A stretch of 64,000 nt of DNA from Setophaga petechia (Eukaryota > Chordata > Aves > Passeriformes > Parulidae), in contig JANCRA010000017.1 in the NCBI GenBank assembly GCA_024362935.1, forward strand, positions 2,458,501 to 2,522,500. The letters run 5' to 3'. The notes beneath the pieces were generated by a model. The model was not told where the DNA came from. It saw only the letters and a list, made by a program, of their open reading frames with translations, and searched no databases. Below, piece by piece: positions 44,502 through 56,046 of the stretch. The first letter of the stretch is position 1, and each line of letters begins with the position of its first letter. A program made the position numbers and the translations under genes.

Positions 44502-47500
44502 CTGCGACAGAAAAGGGACAGGGGAGATAAAAAGAAGTTTAAAAGGGTGAGAATCACCACGGCCCCGGGGCTGCCTGGCTCCAACAGCTCTGTCTGCAGG
44601 GGCTGGGGGCGTCCTGCTGCTCCAGAGCCAGGCAAAATCCACAGCAGGACTTTGGGCAGGGAAAAATTTAATGTGAGATGGTCTGGGTAGAATTCAGTGG
44701 GGGAAGATCTGGGCAAAATTTGATCTGGGATTGCCTGGGCAAAATTTAATGTGGGAATGTCTGGGCAAAATTTCATGTAAAAATCAAGGGGTAAAAATCA
44801 AGGGTAAAAATCAAGCACGGAATGGTCTGAGCAAAATTTAATGTGGGAAGGTCTGGGCAAAATTTCATGTAAAAATCAAGGGGTAAAAATCATGGGTAAA
44901 AATCAAGCATGGGAAGGTCTGGGAAAAATTCAGCATGGAATGGTCTGAGCAAAATTTAATGTGGGAAGGTCTGGGCAAAATTTCATGTAAAAATCAAGGG
45001 GTAAAAATCATGGGTAAAAATCAAGCATGGGAAGGTCTGGGAAAAATTCAGCATGGAATGGCCTGAGCAAAATTTAATGTGGGAAGATTTGGGCAAAGTT
45101 TCATGTGGGACGGGTAAAAATTAAACATGGGAAGGTCTGGACAAAATTTCATGTGGGATGGGTAAAAAGCATGGGAAGGTCTGGGCAAAATTCAGCATGG
45201 AATGATCTGAGCAAAATTTAATATGGGAAGGTCTGGGCAAAGTTTGGTGTGGGATGGTCAGGGTAAATTTAACATGGGATGGCCAGGGCTGTTGGCTGAT
45301 CCCAAAAGAGGAAAAGCCTCTCCCAGGGAGAGCTGCTCATCCCAGAGCTGCTCCCCAGCCCAGCAATGCCCAGGGATCCCACAGTGTCCCCAATTCCCCA
45401 GGGGAGGAGGGCAGGGAAGGCACAGCAGCAGGCCTGGGCAGTGTCCCTGGAGCCCCTGAGCTCCCAGCAGGAATTCCAAGGGCTGTGTAAACAGGGATCT
45501 GCTCCCAGGGGCTGCGGGCTGGCACTGCTGCAGCTCCTCCTTGGGATAAATAGAGGCTGCTAAAATTAGAGCCTGTCCACCCAAGAGAGCCCAGCAACAC
45601 CCAAACATGAGCCAGCTCTGCTTCCTCCCCAAAAATCACCGGGGCTGCCAGCTCCCAACTGCCCAAAATAGGCTCTAGGCACGACCTGCTGAGCCAGGTC
45701 TGGTTTGGGGGCTCCCTGGGACAGCAGCAGCAGCTCAGCTGGGCCACCACCACCTCTGCAGGGTCCTGCTCACACTCAATGCCTCTCTCTCAATCAGTTC
45801 TGTAATTAAAAACTCATTTTCCAAGAGAAACACAGTTTAAACTGGACTAATTCCACCTTTTTTTGAGGTTTTTCTGGGGTTTTTTTGCCCCAGGCAGGAT
45901 TCTCTTGGCTCTGACTTACGTATGGAGGGGTCTGACATGACCACCATCACGTAGGTGTTGGATGTGAAGATGTCAATGAAAGCAGCAAAGTTGGAGTTCC
46001 TGACCTCCATGCTCTGGAAAGAAGCTGCCAGCTTACTGAAAAACAGTGAAATAAAGGGGGAAAAAAGAGTGAATGAAAAGCTTTTGTGCCCACATGGCCA
46101 AAATCCCTGATCTGAGCTGTTGGGAACAAGGAGGAGCTGGAATTCCCACTTGGCAAGGTGTGGTTACAGCAGGGCTTTGGCTGGGCTTGGTTTTAAAGGC
46201 AAATTCCTCAGCTTGGGGCCAAATGAGAACAATATCAGCTGCTTGTGCATTGAATGAAGGAAATTCCAGACACAACCCCCCTGCCCAGGCCTCCTCCCCA
46301 TGGATACCAGGGCTCAGCCATTCCCAGCTGGACACTCTGGATGAGCAGCAGAAAGAAGCATAAAATGGGAATATCTGGAGACATCTGAACATCTGTAACC
46401 CCCCCAGAAACTTCTCCATTCTATCCAGCTCCACACACCCTCAGAATTAACCTGCAGTGGAGCCTGAGGGCTGAGCAAAGCCAAGCTCCCCACTTCTCCA
46501 CTGAAAGCAGGGATAAACAGTGCCTGCAAGCCCCATCCTCCCCAGGCAGCCCTGAGGGCCTGGGCTGGAGCAGAGCTCTCCAGCTGCCATTCCCAGATTC
46601 CAAGAGAAACACTTCTGATCATTTCAGCCCTGGAATTCCCCTGCCTTGATCCAGGAGAAGGAGGCCTGGAACAAAACAGCACCAAAGCTCTCCCACCCTG
46701 AACAAAGGAGGAGTTCAATCAACATTTAAATGATTTGTGTTCCAGCAATATTCAGCTGCTGAGGAGTCAAACTGGGATTCTCTGGAAAGAGCTGGAATTG
46801 CCCTGATGTCCCCAGTGCTGATGGGAGCAGCTCACCTGCAGCTCAGCTTGAACTGTTTGATGATGTTGCTGATCTTCTCAAACCTGTGCACGTCCCGCTG
46901 CTCCTTGCACTGATAGTGGGAGATCACCTGGAGAGGGGCAGAGCAGTCAGGATTGCAGCCCAGCCCTCCCTCAGCAGCTCTGGGAATGCCTGGGCAGCAG
47001 GAGGATCCCCTTTGCCTTTGGCTGACTGATCCTGAGAGTTTTACAGAAATTCTTGTGGGGTTTTTGTGGAGAAATTCAGTGACAGGACCAGCACACAAAG
47101 GATGGCACAGATCTGCCAGGTGACACCACTGGCCCCTGAGGGCTTCACCTCAGCAGCAATTTTACATCTTGGTCCCAAAACAGGTGGAAATAGAGTAAAA
47201 AATGTGTCCATCACCTCACTCAGGAATGGGCTGAGTGCTGTGATGGATTTTCCCTGCCATCCTGCACAGGCAGTGATCCCAAAGCCAAATCAAGCTGCTC
47301 CTCCCAAGGAAAGCAGCTCAAAGGCAGCTGGTTCCTTGGGAATTCCTTCTCCATTCCTGCTCAGAGCAGAAGGAGCAGCCCTGAGTGCCTGGATGCCAAC
47401 ACCCAGAGGGTCTGAAGGGCTTTAGGAACCCTTGAAAACATCTCCATAAACATTCCCTCCAAGCTGGTGGCCCCAGCCCTTTACTCCTCAGCCACAAGGA

Positions 47501-50500
47501 GTGAGAGCTGCATTTCCTGCCCACACAGCTCCATCCCCACAGCAAACCCAACAGCAATCTCTTCAAAACCTTAGGCCAGCTGCTTTGAACTCCTCACAAT
47601 CCCAAAGTCAACTCCCTGGACATGTCAGGAGCCCTTGCACAGGGATCTGAAACTGCTCTATTCAGGGAGTCACATTTAACAGGTTTTTAGGGTTTTTTCC
47701 TCTTTTTTTTCCCTTAACCACCTTAAACCCATCACTTTTTAAACTTGCCCAATTATTCCCACAAGCACAGTTTTAGCCACATTCAAGACCTGCAGTTCCC
47801 AGTGTTCAATTTCCTTCCTAAACTTCTCAAATGAGGTTTTTTCACTACAATTGAAACACAATATCAAAATAAAGTTTTCAAAATAAGATTTCCCAAAGAG
47901 ATTTTCACAGGAAGATTTCCCTTCAAGAGAAGAGAGTCCTGAGAGTGTTTAAGTATATGAAAAAAAGGGAGGAGTTTTTTAAGAAGTCACCATTGCACTT
48001 AAATTAAGCCCACAATTTTTGAAGCAAAGATAATTTCTTTCAGTTAAAAATGTCCTTGTAACAATCACACTGTCACACACCCCAAGGTGGAACTATTCAT
48101 TATCTCCAGAAGGTCAAAAAGCAGAACTTGCCAGGCATGGCAAGTGTTTGTTTCTGATAGTTTAAGGAGGAAAAAAAAGTCATGGCTCCTTTCCCAAATT
48201 CTCTCCATCATTTCCAAATCACCAGCAAGGAAAACACTCCAAATAATTCAAGTATTTCCTTCAGCTCAGCAAGAGTTTGGTGCAAAGTGTGAGGAGCCCA
48301 GCCCAGCAATCAGGAATATGGACAAGCACCAAGAGTGGTTTTATCCAGCAGCTTTGCAGAGGGATTGGAGCACAAGGACCTGGAAAAGCATCACAATCCC
48401 ATGGCTGACCCCCATCCATGCTCTGGATTTGCAGAACATCAAAAACTAAAAGAAATCAGGTCCAGTTCAAATGCCCCAGCAGGAGGAAGTGAAAAGGGTT
48501 GGTTTGAAGCTACAAAAGGTTCCTCCTGTGCAGGGGGATTCTCAGAGCAGTCCCACCACAACGGGGACATGAAACACTCCCAGAGCCTGCAAGAGGAAAC
48601 CCCAACCACACCTCAGCTCAGCTGCTGCAGGGGAACTCTGGGATGCTCCCATGGGCCACGGGGTCCCAAGGCTGGATCAGGGCACTCTGCACTGGGGCTG
48701 GCACCTGCCAACCTCCATGGAATCCTGGAATGGCTTGGGAGGACCTCAAAGCTCATCCAGTTCCAACCTGACACCTCCCACTGTCCCAGGAGCTCCAGCC
48801 TGGCCTTGGGCACTGCCAGGGATCCAGGGGCAGCCACAGCTGCTCTGGGCACCCTGTGCCAGGGCCTGCCCACCCTGCCAGGGAACAATTCCCAATTCCC
48901 AATATCCCATCCATCCCTGCCCTCTGGCACTGGGAGCCATTCCCTGTGTCCTGTCCTTCCATCCCTTGTCCCCAGTCCCTGTGCAGCTCTCCTGGAGCCC
49001 CTGCAGGCCCTGGCAGGGCTCTGAGCTCTCCCTGGAGCCCCTGCAGGCCCTGGCAGGGCTCTGAGCTCTCCCTGGAGCTTCTCCTGTCCAGGTGAGCACC
49101 CCCCAGCTCTCCCAGCCTGGCTGCAGAGCAGAGGGAGGGAAAGGGAGGCTCCACCCAGGGAACCCATGGCAGGAACTCACCAGGAACGTGGCTCTCTCAA
49201 ACAGCAGCACCTCGTCTGCCTCGATGATCTGAGCAAAGTTCCTCAGGTTCATCTCCAGCTGCTGCACATTGGGGATCAGCTGATAGACAATGCTGGACCA
49301 GGCCTGCACAGGGAGACACAGAAAGGTCCCACCAGCTCCTCTCCTCAGCCCCTCCTGAGAAATGTGCCCCCAGAGGGATTTGGGGCACTTCTGGGTGCTG
49401 ACAGCCTGGGCAAGGCTGAGAAGCTCCTCCACCCTCCATGCCCAAGCCCCAGAGGGAGCCCAGACCTGAGGAGACCCTTCCCTGGCTCCAGCTCTTCTCC
49501 AGCAGGCAGAGAAACTGCAGTGCTGCTGAACAGACTCAAATCATCCCTGTTTAGATTGGGAATGCTTCTGTCTCCTTCTCCCACTCGAGTTCACAGAGAT
49601 CTTTATTCCTGAGCAAGGTCAGCACACAGATGGACACTTGGCAGCTCATCCCTGACCCAAAGTTCCACCTTATCCCAACAGGCCAGGAACAAGCCCAGGA
49701 GGGGCTGGGGGATGCTGGGATCAACATCTGTGCTCATCCACACTGGGATTGTCCAAGCTCAGCCTCCCCTCCCTGCCCAGCTGCTGAGCCAGGTGTGGGG
49801 CAGTGGCAAACTCACCCTTCCCAGAGCCAGGGGGATATTTGGGATCCCTGTCTGCCCAGTTCCCAATATTGACCACATGCTCCTGACTTTGTAAAATTCA
49901 TTAATAAGCCCAGGATTAATTTGGGTTTCACTGACACCCCGCAGAAGCAGCAGCTGCAGAGCTGAACACACCAGCAGCAGCTCCAGGGCTCCTCCTCCTG
50001 CTCTGCTCCCAGTGGGAAGGCAGATGTGAGAGGAAGCTGCACCAACCTTGTAAAGTGTCTCATCCCAGATGGAAGTTCTGAAACAAACACACTCCAAGGG
50101 CCGGGAAAGGCGCTTCAGGTCTTCCTCACGCTCCTTAAAAATCTGGGGAGCAAAGAGAGTTCAGGGGTTGAGTGAAATGCTCCTGCCTGTGCTGTGGCTG
50201 CTGTATGGATTTATGGGATGAGTTTCACATGGATCTCTGGGACACTGCAGGGGAGAGTGGCAGGAACCCTCCCAGGGAGCAGCAGGGCCAGGGATGTCTT
50301 GGTGCAGAATCCCAAAATCGTTTGGGTTGGAAGGAGCCAAGGTGTGCTGGGAGCTCTGGAACCAGGCAGGAAAGGCTTTTCTTGTCCCTAAAAACCAGCA
50401 CTGCTGCTCTCCACTGGATTCTAGGATGACACACTTTAAAAGAAGGCAGGAGAAGCTCTGAGGAGATCTGAGAAAGCCTTCGAGGAACAGCCCCGAGGGG

Positions 50501-53500
50501 CCTTTGAGGTGTGACACGAGGGATGCATTCCCATGGCAATGCCAGCTCCTCACCAGATCCCGCTGGTCCTCCTGCACCAAGTCCATCTTGTGCACCAGGC
50601 AGAAGATCTTGGCATCAGGGGAGTTCTGCAGGATGGCCTCCAGGCAGGACTGGTAGTAGTGCATGTCCTTCTCCAGCTCCCTGCTCTCCACGTCGAACAC
50701 GTAGATCAGCACCTCCACGTTGCGGAAGATGTTGTCCCTCTGGCTGGTGAAGTAGTTCTCCATGAAGGTGTCCTGCCTGGGGGCACAGCAGGACATTCCC
50801 TTAGGGCAGCTCCTGCCTGGCACGCTGGGTTTGTGGGAAGCTCCTGTGCCAGGAGGGCCAGGCTGGGGTTTGGAGCTGCAGCCCCACTCGGGAGGCCAGG
50901 CTGGAGCTGTGCGCCCTGGGCATTCCAAGGGAAGCTGGAGGCTCCTGCAGAGCACCAGCCCCTCCAGCCCCACAGGAAACCACAGCTCCCTCATGTCCTG
51001 CTGCTTCTGGGCCCAGGCTGGCTTTAAGGAGCTGTTTGTGAAAGCCCACAGCAGCAGGAACAGGTGAAACGTGACCCAAAGCATCAGCTCAGCCTTAAAT
51101 CCCAGGATTAAATCTCTTTAACTCTGGCTGAACATGACTGTGATGGTCCAGAGGTCATGGAGCTGAGGAGGGGACAGCATTCCTTGAAAAATCTGCTTCC
51201 AGGACCCACAGGATGAACCTCCAGCATGGCCTCTCTGCACAAATCCCACCTGGATGGAGCTGGAGTGAGCAAGTCCAGCACCTCAGGACAGCAGAAGGAG
51301 CATTCCCTCGGCACCACTTCATCCCAGGGGGAGGAGAATCCACTCTGCTCCACCCCTGACTCCCCAGAGCCTCCCCCAAAGGCTGGGCCAGGAATAATCA
51401 GTACCTACCCTCCACAGTCCCACAGGTTCAACACCAGGTTTCCCAGGAATCTGACGTGGGAATGCTCCACATCAACTGCAAAGAGACAGCAGGAGCTCAC
51501 TGACTGCACCACAGCCAGGGCAGAGCTTGGGCAGCCAAAAATCATGGAAATCAGCACCAAATCATTGAATGGTTTGGGCTGGAAGGGATTAAAGCTCTCA
51601 TTCCAGCCCCTGCCACCTTCCACTATCCCAGGCTGCTCCAAGCCCCATCCAGCCTGGCTCTGGACACTTCCAGGGATGGGCATTCCTCACAAAGCAGCCC
51701 CAGTTTGTAAAATCCCACCAAAACCCCATTTCCCAGAGGAACTCAGGCCTCCCTACCCACTGCTCTCCTGAGAAGTGCAGTGAGTGTTCCTGTTCACTCA
51801 CACATTCCCTGACCCCTGGGATACTGCAGGAATGACTGTGCAGGGCTTTAAGCCATCCCTGACAGAATAAACCAGGAACACAGGGAATGTAAACTTCAGG
51901 AAGAGGCCAAATTCATGGCAAAGAGGAAATTTACACCAATCCCTGACATTAATCTACACAGGCCCCTCCCAGTGAGAAGCACCAGATCCCAACAACTCAT
52001 CCACCTCTCCCAGAGGAATCACTTCTTGCTCTTTCCCAACAAAGGCTTTGGAAAGGGAAGAAGGAAAGGCATTCATTAAACCCAGTGCATCATCCTGCCA
52101 AAACCATGGGGGCAATGCAGGATCCCTGTGCTGGAGATCCCTGCAGGAGCAGGAACGTTCCACCAGCACAGAGGAGACTCTGACAGGTGTAGCTGCACCA
52201 AAGGTTGCTTCCTGATCCCAAAAATAAAGAGTTAAGGATAAAAGTTGAACAATAAAGCAGCAAAGGTTGCCTCCTGATCCCAAAACAGGGAGTTAAGGAT
52301 AGAAGTTGAACAATAAAACAGCAAAGGCTGCCTCCTGATCCCAAAACAGGGAGTTAAGGATAGAAGTTGAACAATAGAGCAGCAAAGCCGATCCCAGCGC
52401 TGCCTTTCCCTTCCCTCCACTTCCTGCCTGTCCCTGGCTGATCCCAAGCTCCCATGGGGTGTGGCAGCTGCAGGGACACACCCAAGGGACCCAGGGATGG
52501 CTGCAGGGAGCAGCCCCACCCCTCTGATGAGGCTGGAGCCCTGGGGATTGGGGCAGGTCCTTACTCGTGGCCCCCAGGCGCCGCGTGTCCCGGGCGATGT
52601 AGTTGGCGAAGATAATGGATCTCATGCTGGTCTTGCCAGACCCACTCTTACCCATCAGCAGCACCTGCACACAGGGAAAGAAGGAAAAATGAGCTCCCAC
52701 AGAGCACTGAGACCCCCTCAGCCCCCTGGAGCTGACATCTCACTGCCAAAGGCACTGAACACAGCACTGGCACAGCCCAGCTGGGAATGCACCAGGAGAG
52801 AGGCAGAGAGGAGCACGTGGGGAGCAGGACAGACATCCCAGGCACTCCTGGGTGGTCAATGAGACATGGACATCCCACCTCCCTGCTGGCCATGGTCATC
52901 CCACCTCCCTGCTGTGCTTGGTCCCTGGGCCATGGTCATCCCACCTCCCTGCTGGCCATGGACATCCCACCTCCCTGCTGGCCATGGTCATCCCACCTCC
53001 CTGCTGGCCATGGTCATCCCACCTCCCTGCTGGCTATGGTCATCCCACCTCCCTGCTGGCCATGGTCATCCCACCTCCCTGCTGTCCTTGGTCATCCCAC
53101 CTCCCTGCTGTGCTTGGTCATCCCACCTCCCTGCTGGCCATAGTCAAATTGAACACTTTTCTCCAAAAACGGGGACAGGAAAGGCAGGAGCTGCCTCCCC
53201 ATTCCCAGCCCCTCCCATCTGGTGGCTTTGGTGGCACTCAAGGACTTTAAAGATGAGGAACAGCTTTGTCTCAACCCCTCCAGAGCAAAAGCAACCAATC
53301 AGTTCTTGATTTTCCACCCCAAACACTCTGCCCTAACCAGACAGGGGTGGGAGGGACCTTAAAGACCTTCTAATGCTGCTCTTCCCACAACATGACTGAT
53401 TTTCTTTTCCCTAAATACCAGGGAGATTCCCAGTTTCAGGTGCCAGAAGACCAAAAAAAAAGGGGAAAAGCAGATGAGACAACCCAGGTCAGCATCCCCA

Positions 53501-54826
53501 GAGCAGGGGAGACCCTTTATGGCTGCAGTGATGCCTCCCCAGAGGAGACTCTTGGCTCCACAATGTCCCTTCCCTGCAGAGCTCAGGGAAAGGAGAGGCA
53601 GCCAAAAAGCAGGGAATGCTGCTGGGGGTGGGGATGAGGGGACACAGTCACACCAGGCAAGGCTTTACATTGTGATCTAAAAATAAAAATTAAACAAAAC
53701 AAACCCATCAGTGGCAGCCAACACAGCCCTGCTCACAAAACCCAGCTGTTAAACAAGTTCCAGTCACAAAGCCAAATGCAGCTCCTGGCAGCAGCCCTGC
53801 CAGTCTGCCATCATCCAGGAGGATTTCAGGAGAGCAGCCCAGGGAGTGCTGCCCAGCTCCCACCCCCACCCTGGGCAGCAGGGCAGGAGCTGGGCACAAA
53901 AGGCAGGCACAATTCCCCAGGGCTGTGTCTCAGCTCACCCCTGCAGCAGCTCTGGGCTGGCAGCACCCTGGGCACAGGGAAGCTGCCCACAGGCTCCAGG
54001 GTTTGGCTACGAGGAGGGTTCCTGGCTGTTCCACACCCAGGAGGGCTGGGCAGGCCCCCAGGATGGTGCCCTGTCCTGTCCTGTCCCCTGAGCTGATCCC
54101 AGAGAACAGCCAAGCTCTTATTTCACAGCACCAGCACAAAATCCCAGGCAGAAACTCGATCCCAGTCTGAGGCACGGCCCAAACCAGCCCCAATTCCCAA
54201 AGTTTAGGCTGCAGAGGCCTTGCAGAGGGGTCAGACAGCAGCACAGAGAGCCAGGCACGGAACCCAACCCCACCTCACCACGGAAAAGCAGCCAAATATT
54301 CCTTTAAGAGCTCTGGACGTGCTCCTGCTGGGATACACCCACCCTGCCATGCCCAGAGCTGCTGCTCCTTCCCCACGTGTTAAATTTCATCCTCCTGGAG
54401 CCCCGAGGGGATTGGGGCTCCTGGGAACCTCGGGAGGGTGGCCCAGGGACAGGGGAGGGACAGGAGCAGATCCTCCTCCCTGAGCACAGGGTTCTGCAGA
54501 GGGTTTTGCAACAGCCCCAGCAGCGCCCAGGGAGGGAAGGCTCTGCAGGAACCCAGCCCATGCAGGCCAGGATTAAAGCCGGGTTTAACCCAGCCCATGC
54601 AGGCCAGAATTAAAGCCGGGTTTAACCCAGCCCATCCAGGCCAGGATTAAAGCCGGGTTTAACGCCTGGCACCTCCAGCAGAGACTGCAGAGCTGACTCT
54701 GAGAGGCACCAGAGCCCCAGCCAAGGGATGGATCCAACAAACAGTGCTCATGCATGGGGACGGAGAAGGGAAACACAGGATCCTCCTGCCCATCCTTACC
54801 TTCTTCTTCATGGCTGTGCTTGGCAT
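44404..54826 (-). CDS. RRAGB: Ras-related GTP-binding protein A/B (Rag GTPase, 9 coding exons)
   Basis: Nine exons join in phase to give 313 aa, the length of human RagA. Rag A/B pairs with Rag C/D on the lysosome and recruits mTORC1 when amino acids are present. Seen: P-loop GKSGSGKT (14-21), switch I region [10 protein letters not shown] (43-52), G3 motif WDCGGQD (61-67), HKMD base-recognition motif in exon 4, and a full C-terminal roadblock domain ending KHSLLMR. KLF8 adjacency matches human RRAGB on Xp11.21. The residues, however, are RagA-like where I recall human A and B differing: NSPDAK, NFAQII, QRDVHRF and KHSLLMR. The long human RagB N-terminus and its alternative insert after GAT are absent. 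The symbol follows synteny; RRAGA is the alternative name. Confidence 0.93.
44650..45290. repeat. Higher-order minisatellite, 118-bp period
   Basis: Short 24-27-bp units (GGGAAGGTCTGGGCAAAATT) are arranged in a larger unit that recurs exactly 118 bp apart (starts at 44831, 44949, 45067). It lies in the last intron of RRAGA/B. Confidence 0.92.
45920..46035 (-). CDS. RRAGB: RRAGA/B exon 8
   Basis: This 116-nt exon encodes [20 protein letters not shown] to VVMSDPSI; acceptor TTTTCAG, donor GTAAGT. Confidence 0.93.
46836..46927 (-). CDS. RRAGB: RRAGA/B exon 7
   Basis: This 92-nt exon encodes [20 protein letters not shown] and [10 protein letters not shown] plus two bases of Ser; donor GTGAGC. 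Confidence 0.93.
47100..48600. other. RRAGA/B intron 6 interior, relatively AT-rich
   Basis: No exon or recognised repeat was seen. Base composition is much more AT-rich than the rest of the locus. Confidence 0.4.
48715..49095 (-). mobile_element. CR1 LINE 3' tail with internal duplication
   Basis: Antisense CR1 tail from TCCTGGAATGGCTTGGGAGG to CAGCTCTCCTGGAGCCC. A 40-bp block (GAGCCCCTGCAGGCCCTGGC…) is duplicated at its left (5') end in CR1 sense. Confidence 0.88.
49181..49303 (-). CDS. RRAGB: RRAGA/B exon 6
   Basis: This 123-nt, phase 0 exon encodes [20 protein letters not shown] through RATFL. It opens the roadblock domain. The donor is GTGAGT, 90 bp from a CR1 tail. Confidence 0.93.
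50047..50142 (-). CDS. RRAGB: RRAGA/B exon 5
   Basis: This 96-nt, phase 0 exon encodes [20 protein letters not shown] and [12 protein letters not shown]. Confidence 0.93.
50554..50776 (-). CDS. RRAGB: RRAGA/B exon completing the GTPase core
   Basis: This 223-nt exon runs from [14 protein letters not shown] to LVQEDQRDL and includes HKMD. The acceptor is CCCCCAG and the donor GTGAGG. Confidence 0.93.
51409..51475 (-). CDS. RRAGB: RRAGA/B exon with switch I and WDCGG
   Basis: This 67-nt exon encodes [20 protein letters not shown] and the first GG of the G3 motif; acceptor TTTGCAG, donor GTAGGT. Confidence 0.93.
51560..51700 (-). mobile_element. CR1 LINE terminal fragment
   Basis: GAATGGTTTGGGCTGGAAGG, then CTGCTCCAAGCCCCATCCAG, is an antisense CR1 terminus. 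It lies 85 bp upstream (in gene sense) of RRAGA/B exon 3. Confidence 0.85.
52205..52390. repeat. Three copies of a 60-bp unit
   Basis: The unit includes CTCCTGATCCCAAAACAGGG and AGTTAAGGATAGAAGTTGAA. It sits in RRAGA/B intron 2. Confidence 0.92.
52565..52664 (-). CDS. RRAGB: RRAGA/B exon with P-loop
   Basis: This 100-nt exon encodes [20 protein letters not shown] to RRLGAT and the first base of Ile43; donor GTAAGG. Confidence 0.93.
52862..53145. repeat. 26-bp minisatellite, about 11 copies
   Basis: The unit CATGGTCATCCCACCTCCCT plus GCTGGC repeats, with one 15-bp insertion near 52920. Confidence 0.95.
54549..54663. repeat. 37-bp tandem repeat, 3 copies
   Basis: The unit AACCCAGCCCATGCAGGCCA plus GGATTAAAGCCGGGTTT repeats three times in RRAGA/B intron 1. 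Confidence 0.93.
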
Positions 54827-54833
54827 CACACAC
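54800..54833 (-). CDS. RRAGB: RRAGA/B exon with start codon
   Basis: The acceptor CTGCAG is followed by 7 nt, then ATG at 54826. It encodes MPSTAMKKK and ends at donor GTAAGG in phase 0. It corresponds to MPNTAMKKK in human RagA. Confidence 0.88.
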
Positions 54834-55115
54834 CTGCAGAGAGAAGCCCACCTTGGATTGCCGCTTCCCACATGCACATGCTTTGCTCGCAAATGCCAAC
54901 CCCAATCCTGATCCCAATGCCAATCCCAATGCCGCTCCCACCCCCGGTACTGGGGAAGCGCTGACACCGCCCCGGCTCCCCTCCCCCTGCTCCGGCCCAT
55001 GGGGAACTCCCGCTGCTGCCGGGAAACCTCCGGCGCTCCCGAAACCGCCCGGCCCCGCTGGGATGGCTGCGGCCGGGCCGGCGGCGCCTCCGCAGCCCCT
55101 TCCCGGCACGTTCCA

Positions 55116-55240
55116 CAGCCGCTTCCCTCAGGATCCCCGCAGCCCCTTCCTTCCCTCAGGATCCCCGCAGCCCCTTCCCTCCCTCAGGATCCCGCAGCCC
55201 CTTCCTTCCCGCAGGATCTCCGCAGCCCCTTCTCCCGGCA
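55116..55240. repeat. 26-27-bp tandem repeat
   Basis: About five units of CCTTCCCTCAGGATCCCCGC plus AGCC, between the non-coding first exon and the start-codon exon. Confidence 0.85.
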
Positions 55241-55342
55241 CGTCCTTCCGTTTCCCTGGGATTCCCCGCAGCCCCATCCCCGCGATTCCCCCGGGATTCC
55301 CCGCAGCGCCCGCGCCCCCCGGGCCAGACCGCGCCTCGGTAC

Positions 55343-55420
55343 CTCCGGCAGCGATGGACGGCACGGGGCCGGCTTGGGGGACGATGCCGGTGTGAGCCCC
55401 GGCAGGTCGGGCTCGGCGGG
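55343..55420 (-). other. RRAGB: Probable non-coding first exon of RRAGA/B
   Basis: A donor (CCGGAG then GTACCG) ends the exon at 55343. The next exon has a proper acceptor 7 nt before the ATG, so an upstream exon is required, and this is the best candidate in the CpG island. The upstream limit is a guess. Confidence 0.4.
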
Positions 55421-55424
55421 CCGG

Positions 55425-55690
55425 AGGTGGTGCCTGGGGCTGTGGCGGTGCCCGGTGCGGGGCTCGGCGGGCCGGAGGCGGTGCCCGGTGCGGGGCTCGG
55501 CGGGCCGGAGGCGGTGCCCGGGGCTGTGGCGGTGCCCGGTGCGGGGCTCGGCGGGCCGGAGGCGGTGCCCGGGGCTGTGGCGGTGCCCGGTGCGGGGCTC
55601 GGCGGGCCGGAGGCGGTGCCCGGGGCTGTGGCGGTGCCCGGTGCGGGGCTCGGCGGGCCGCAGGCGGTGCCCGGTGCGGTGCCCGGGGCT
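55425..55690. repeat. GC-rich minisatellite in the RRAGA/B promoter
   Basis: Units combine GTGCCCGGTGCGGGGCTCGG and CGGGCCGGAGGCG with or without GGGCTGTGGCG, giving a 57-bp main period and about five copies. Confidence 0.93.
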
Positions 55691-55720
55691 ACCCGGGGCT
55701 GTGGCGGCGCCCCCGTCCCG

Positions 55721-55740
55721 CCCCCCCCCCCCCCCCCCCC
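55721..55740. repeat. Run of 20 C
   Basis: An uninterrupted C run directly upstream of the promoter minisatellite. Its length may be uncertain in the assembly. Confidence 0.9.
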
Positions 55741-55880
55741 GCTCACGGGACCCAGCGCTCGGCGGCCACCGCCGGTCACGTGAGCGCGCACCCAGCCCAC
55801 CCCGCGCACGCGCGCGCCCCCGGTATCACATGATGCGGGCGCGGGGCGAGCGAAGCCCTGGCCGCCATGTTGGGTGAGGG
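55741..55880 (-). promoter_or_regulatory. RRAGA/B core promoter with E-box, M-box and YY1 sites
   Basis: GTCACGTGAG at 55775-55784 matches nine of ten positions of the CLEAR box bound by TFEB/TFE3. TCACATGA at 55826-55833 is an M-box. GCCGCCATGTTGG near 55860-55872 fits the YY1 consensus. All are in a CpG-dense region next to the presumed first exon. Confidence 0.5.
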
Positions 55881-56046
55881 CAGCGTCTCTCTGGCAACGC
55901 GGGGGCTTTTATTGGGGGGTCCCGGTGAGTCCCGGGAATTCCCGGTGACTCCTGGTGTCTCTCATGGAACGGCAGAGTAGAGTCCGACGGTGAGCGGGGC
56001 GGGCAGTAGCATTATGAGGCGCGCAGATACAGCAGTTTTCAGCGCC

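Noticed and set aside
54585..55109. A leftward open frame across RRAGA/B intron 1 as an N-terminal extension
   Set aside because: It reads the start-codon exon in a different frame ([14 protein letters not shown]) and crosses splice sites.
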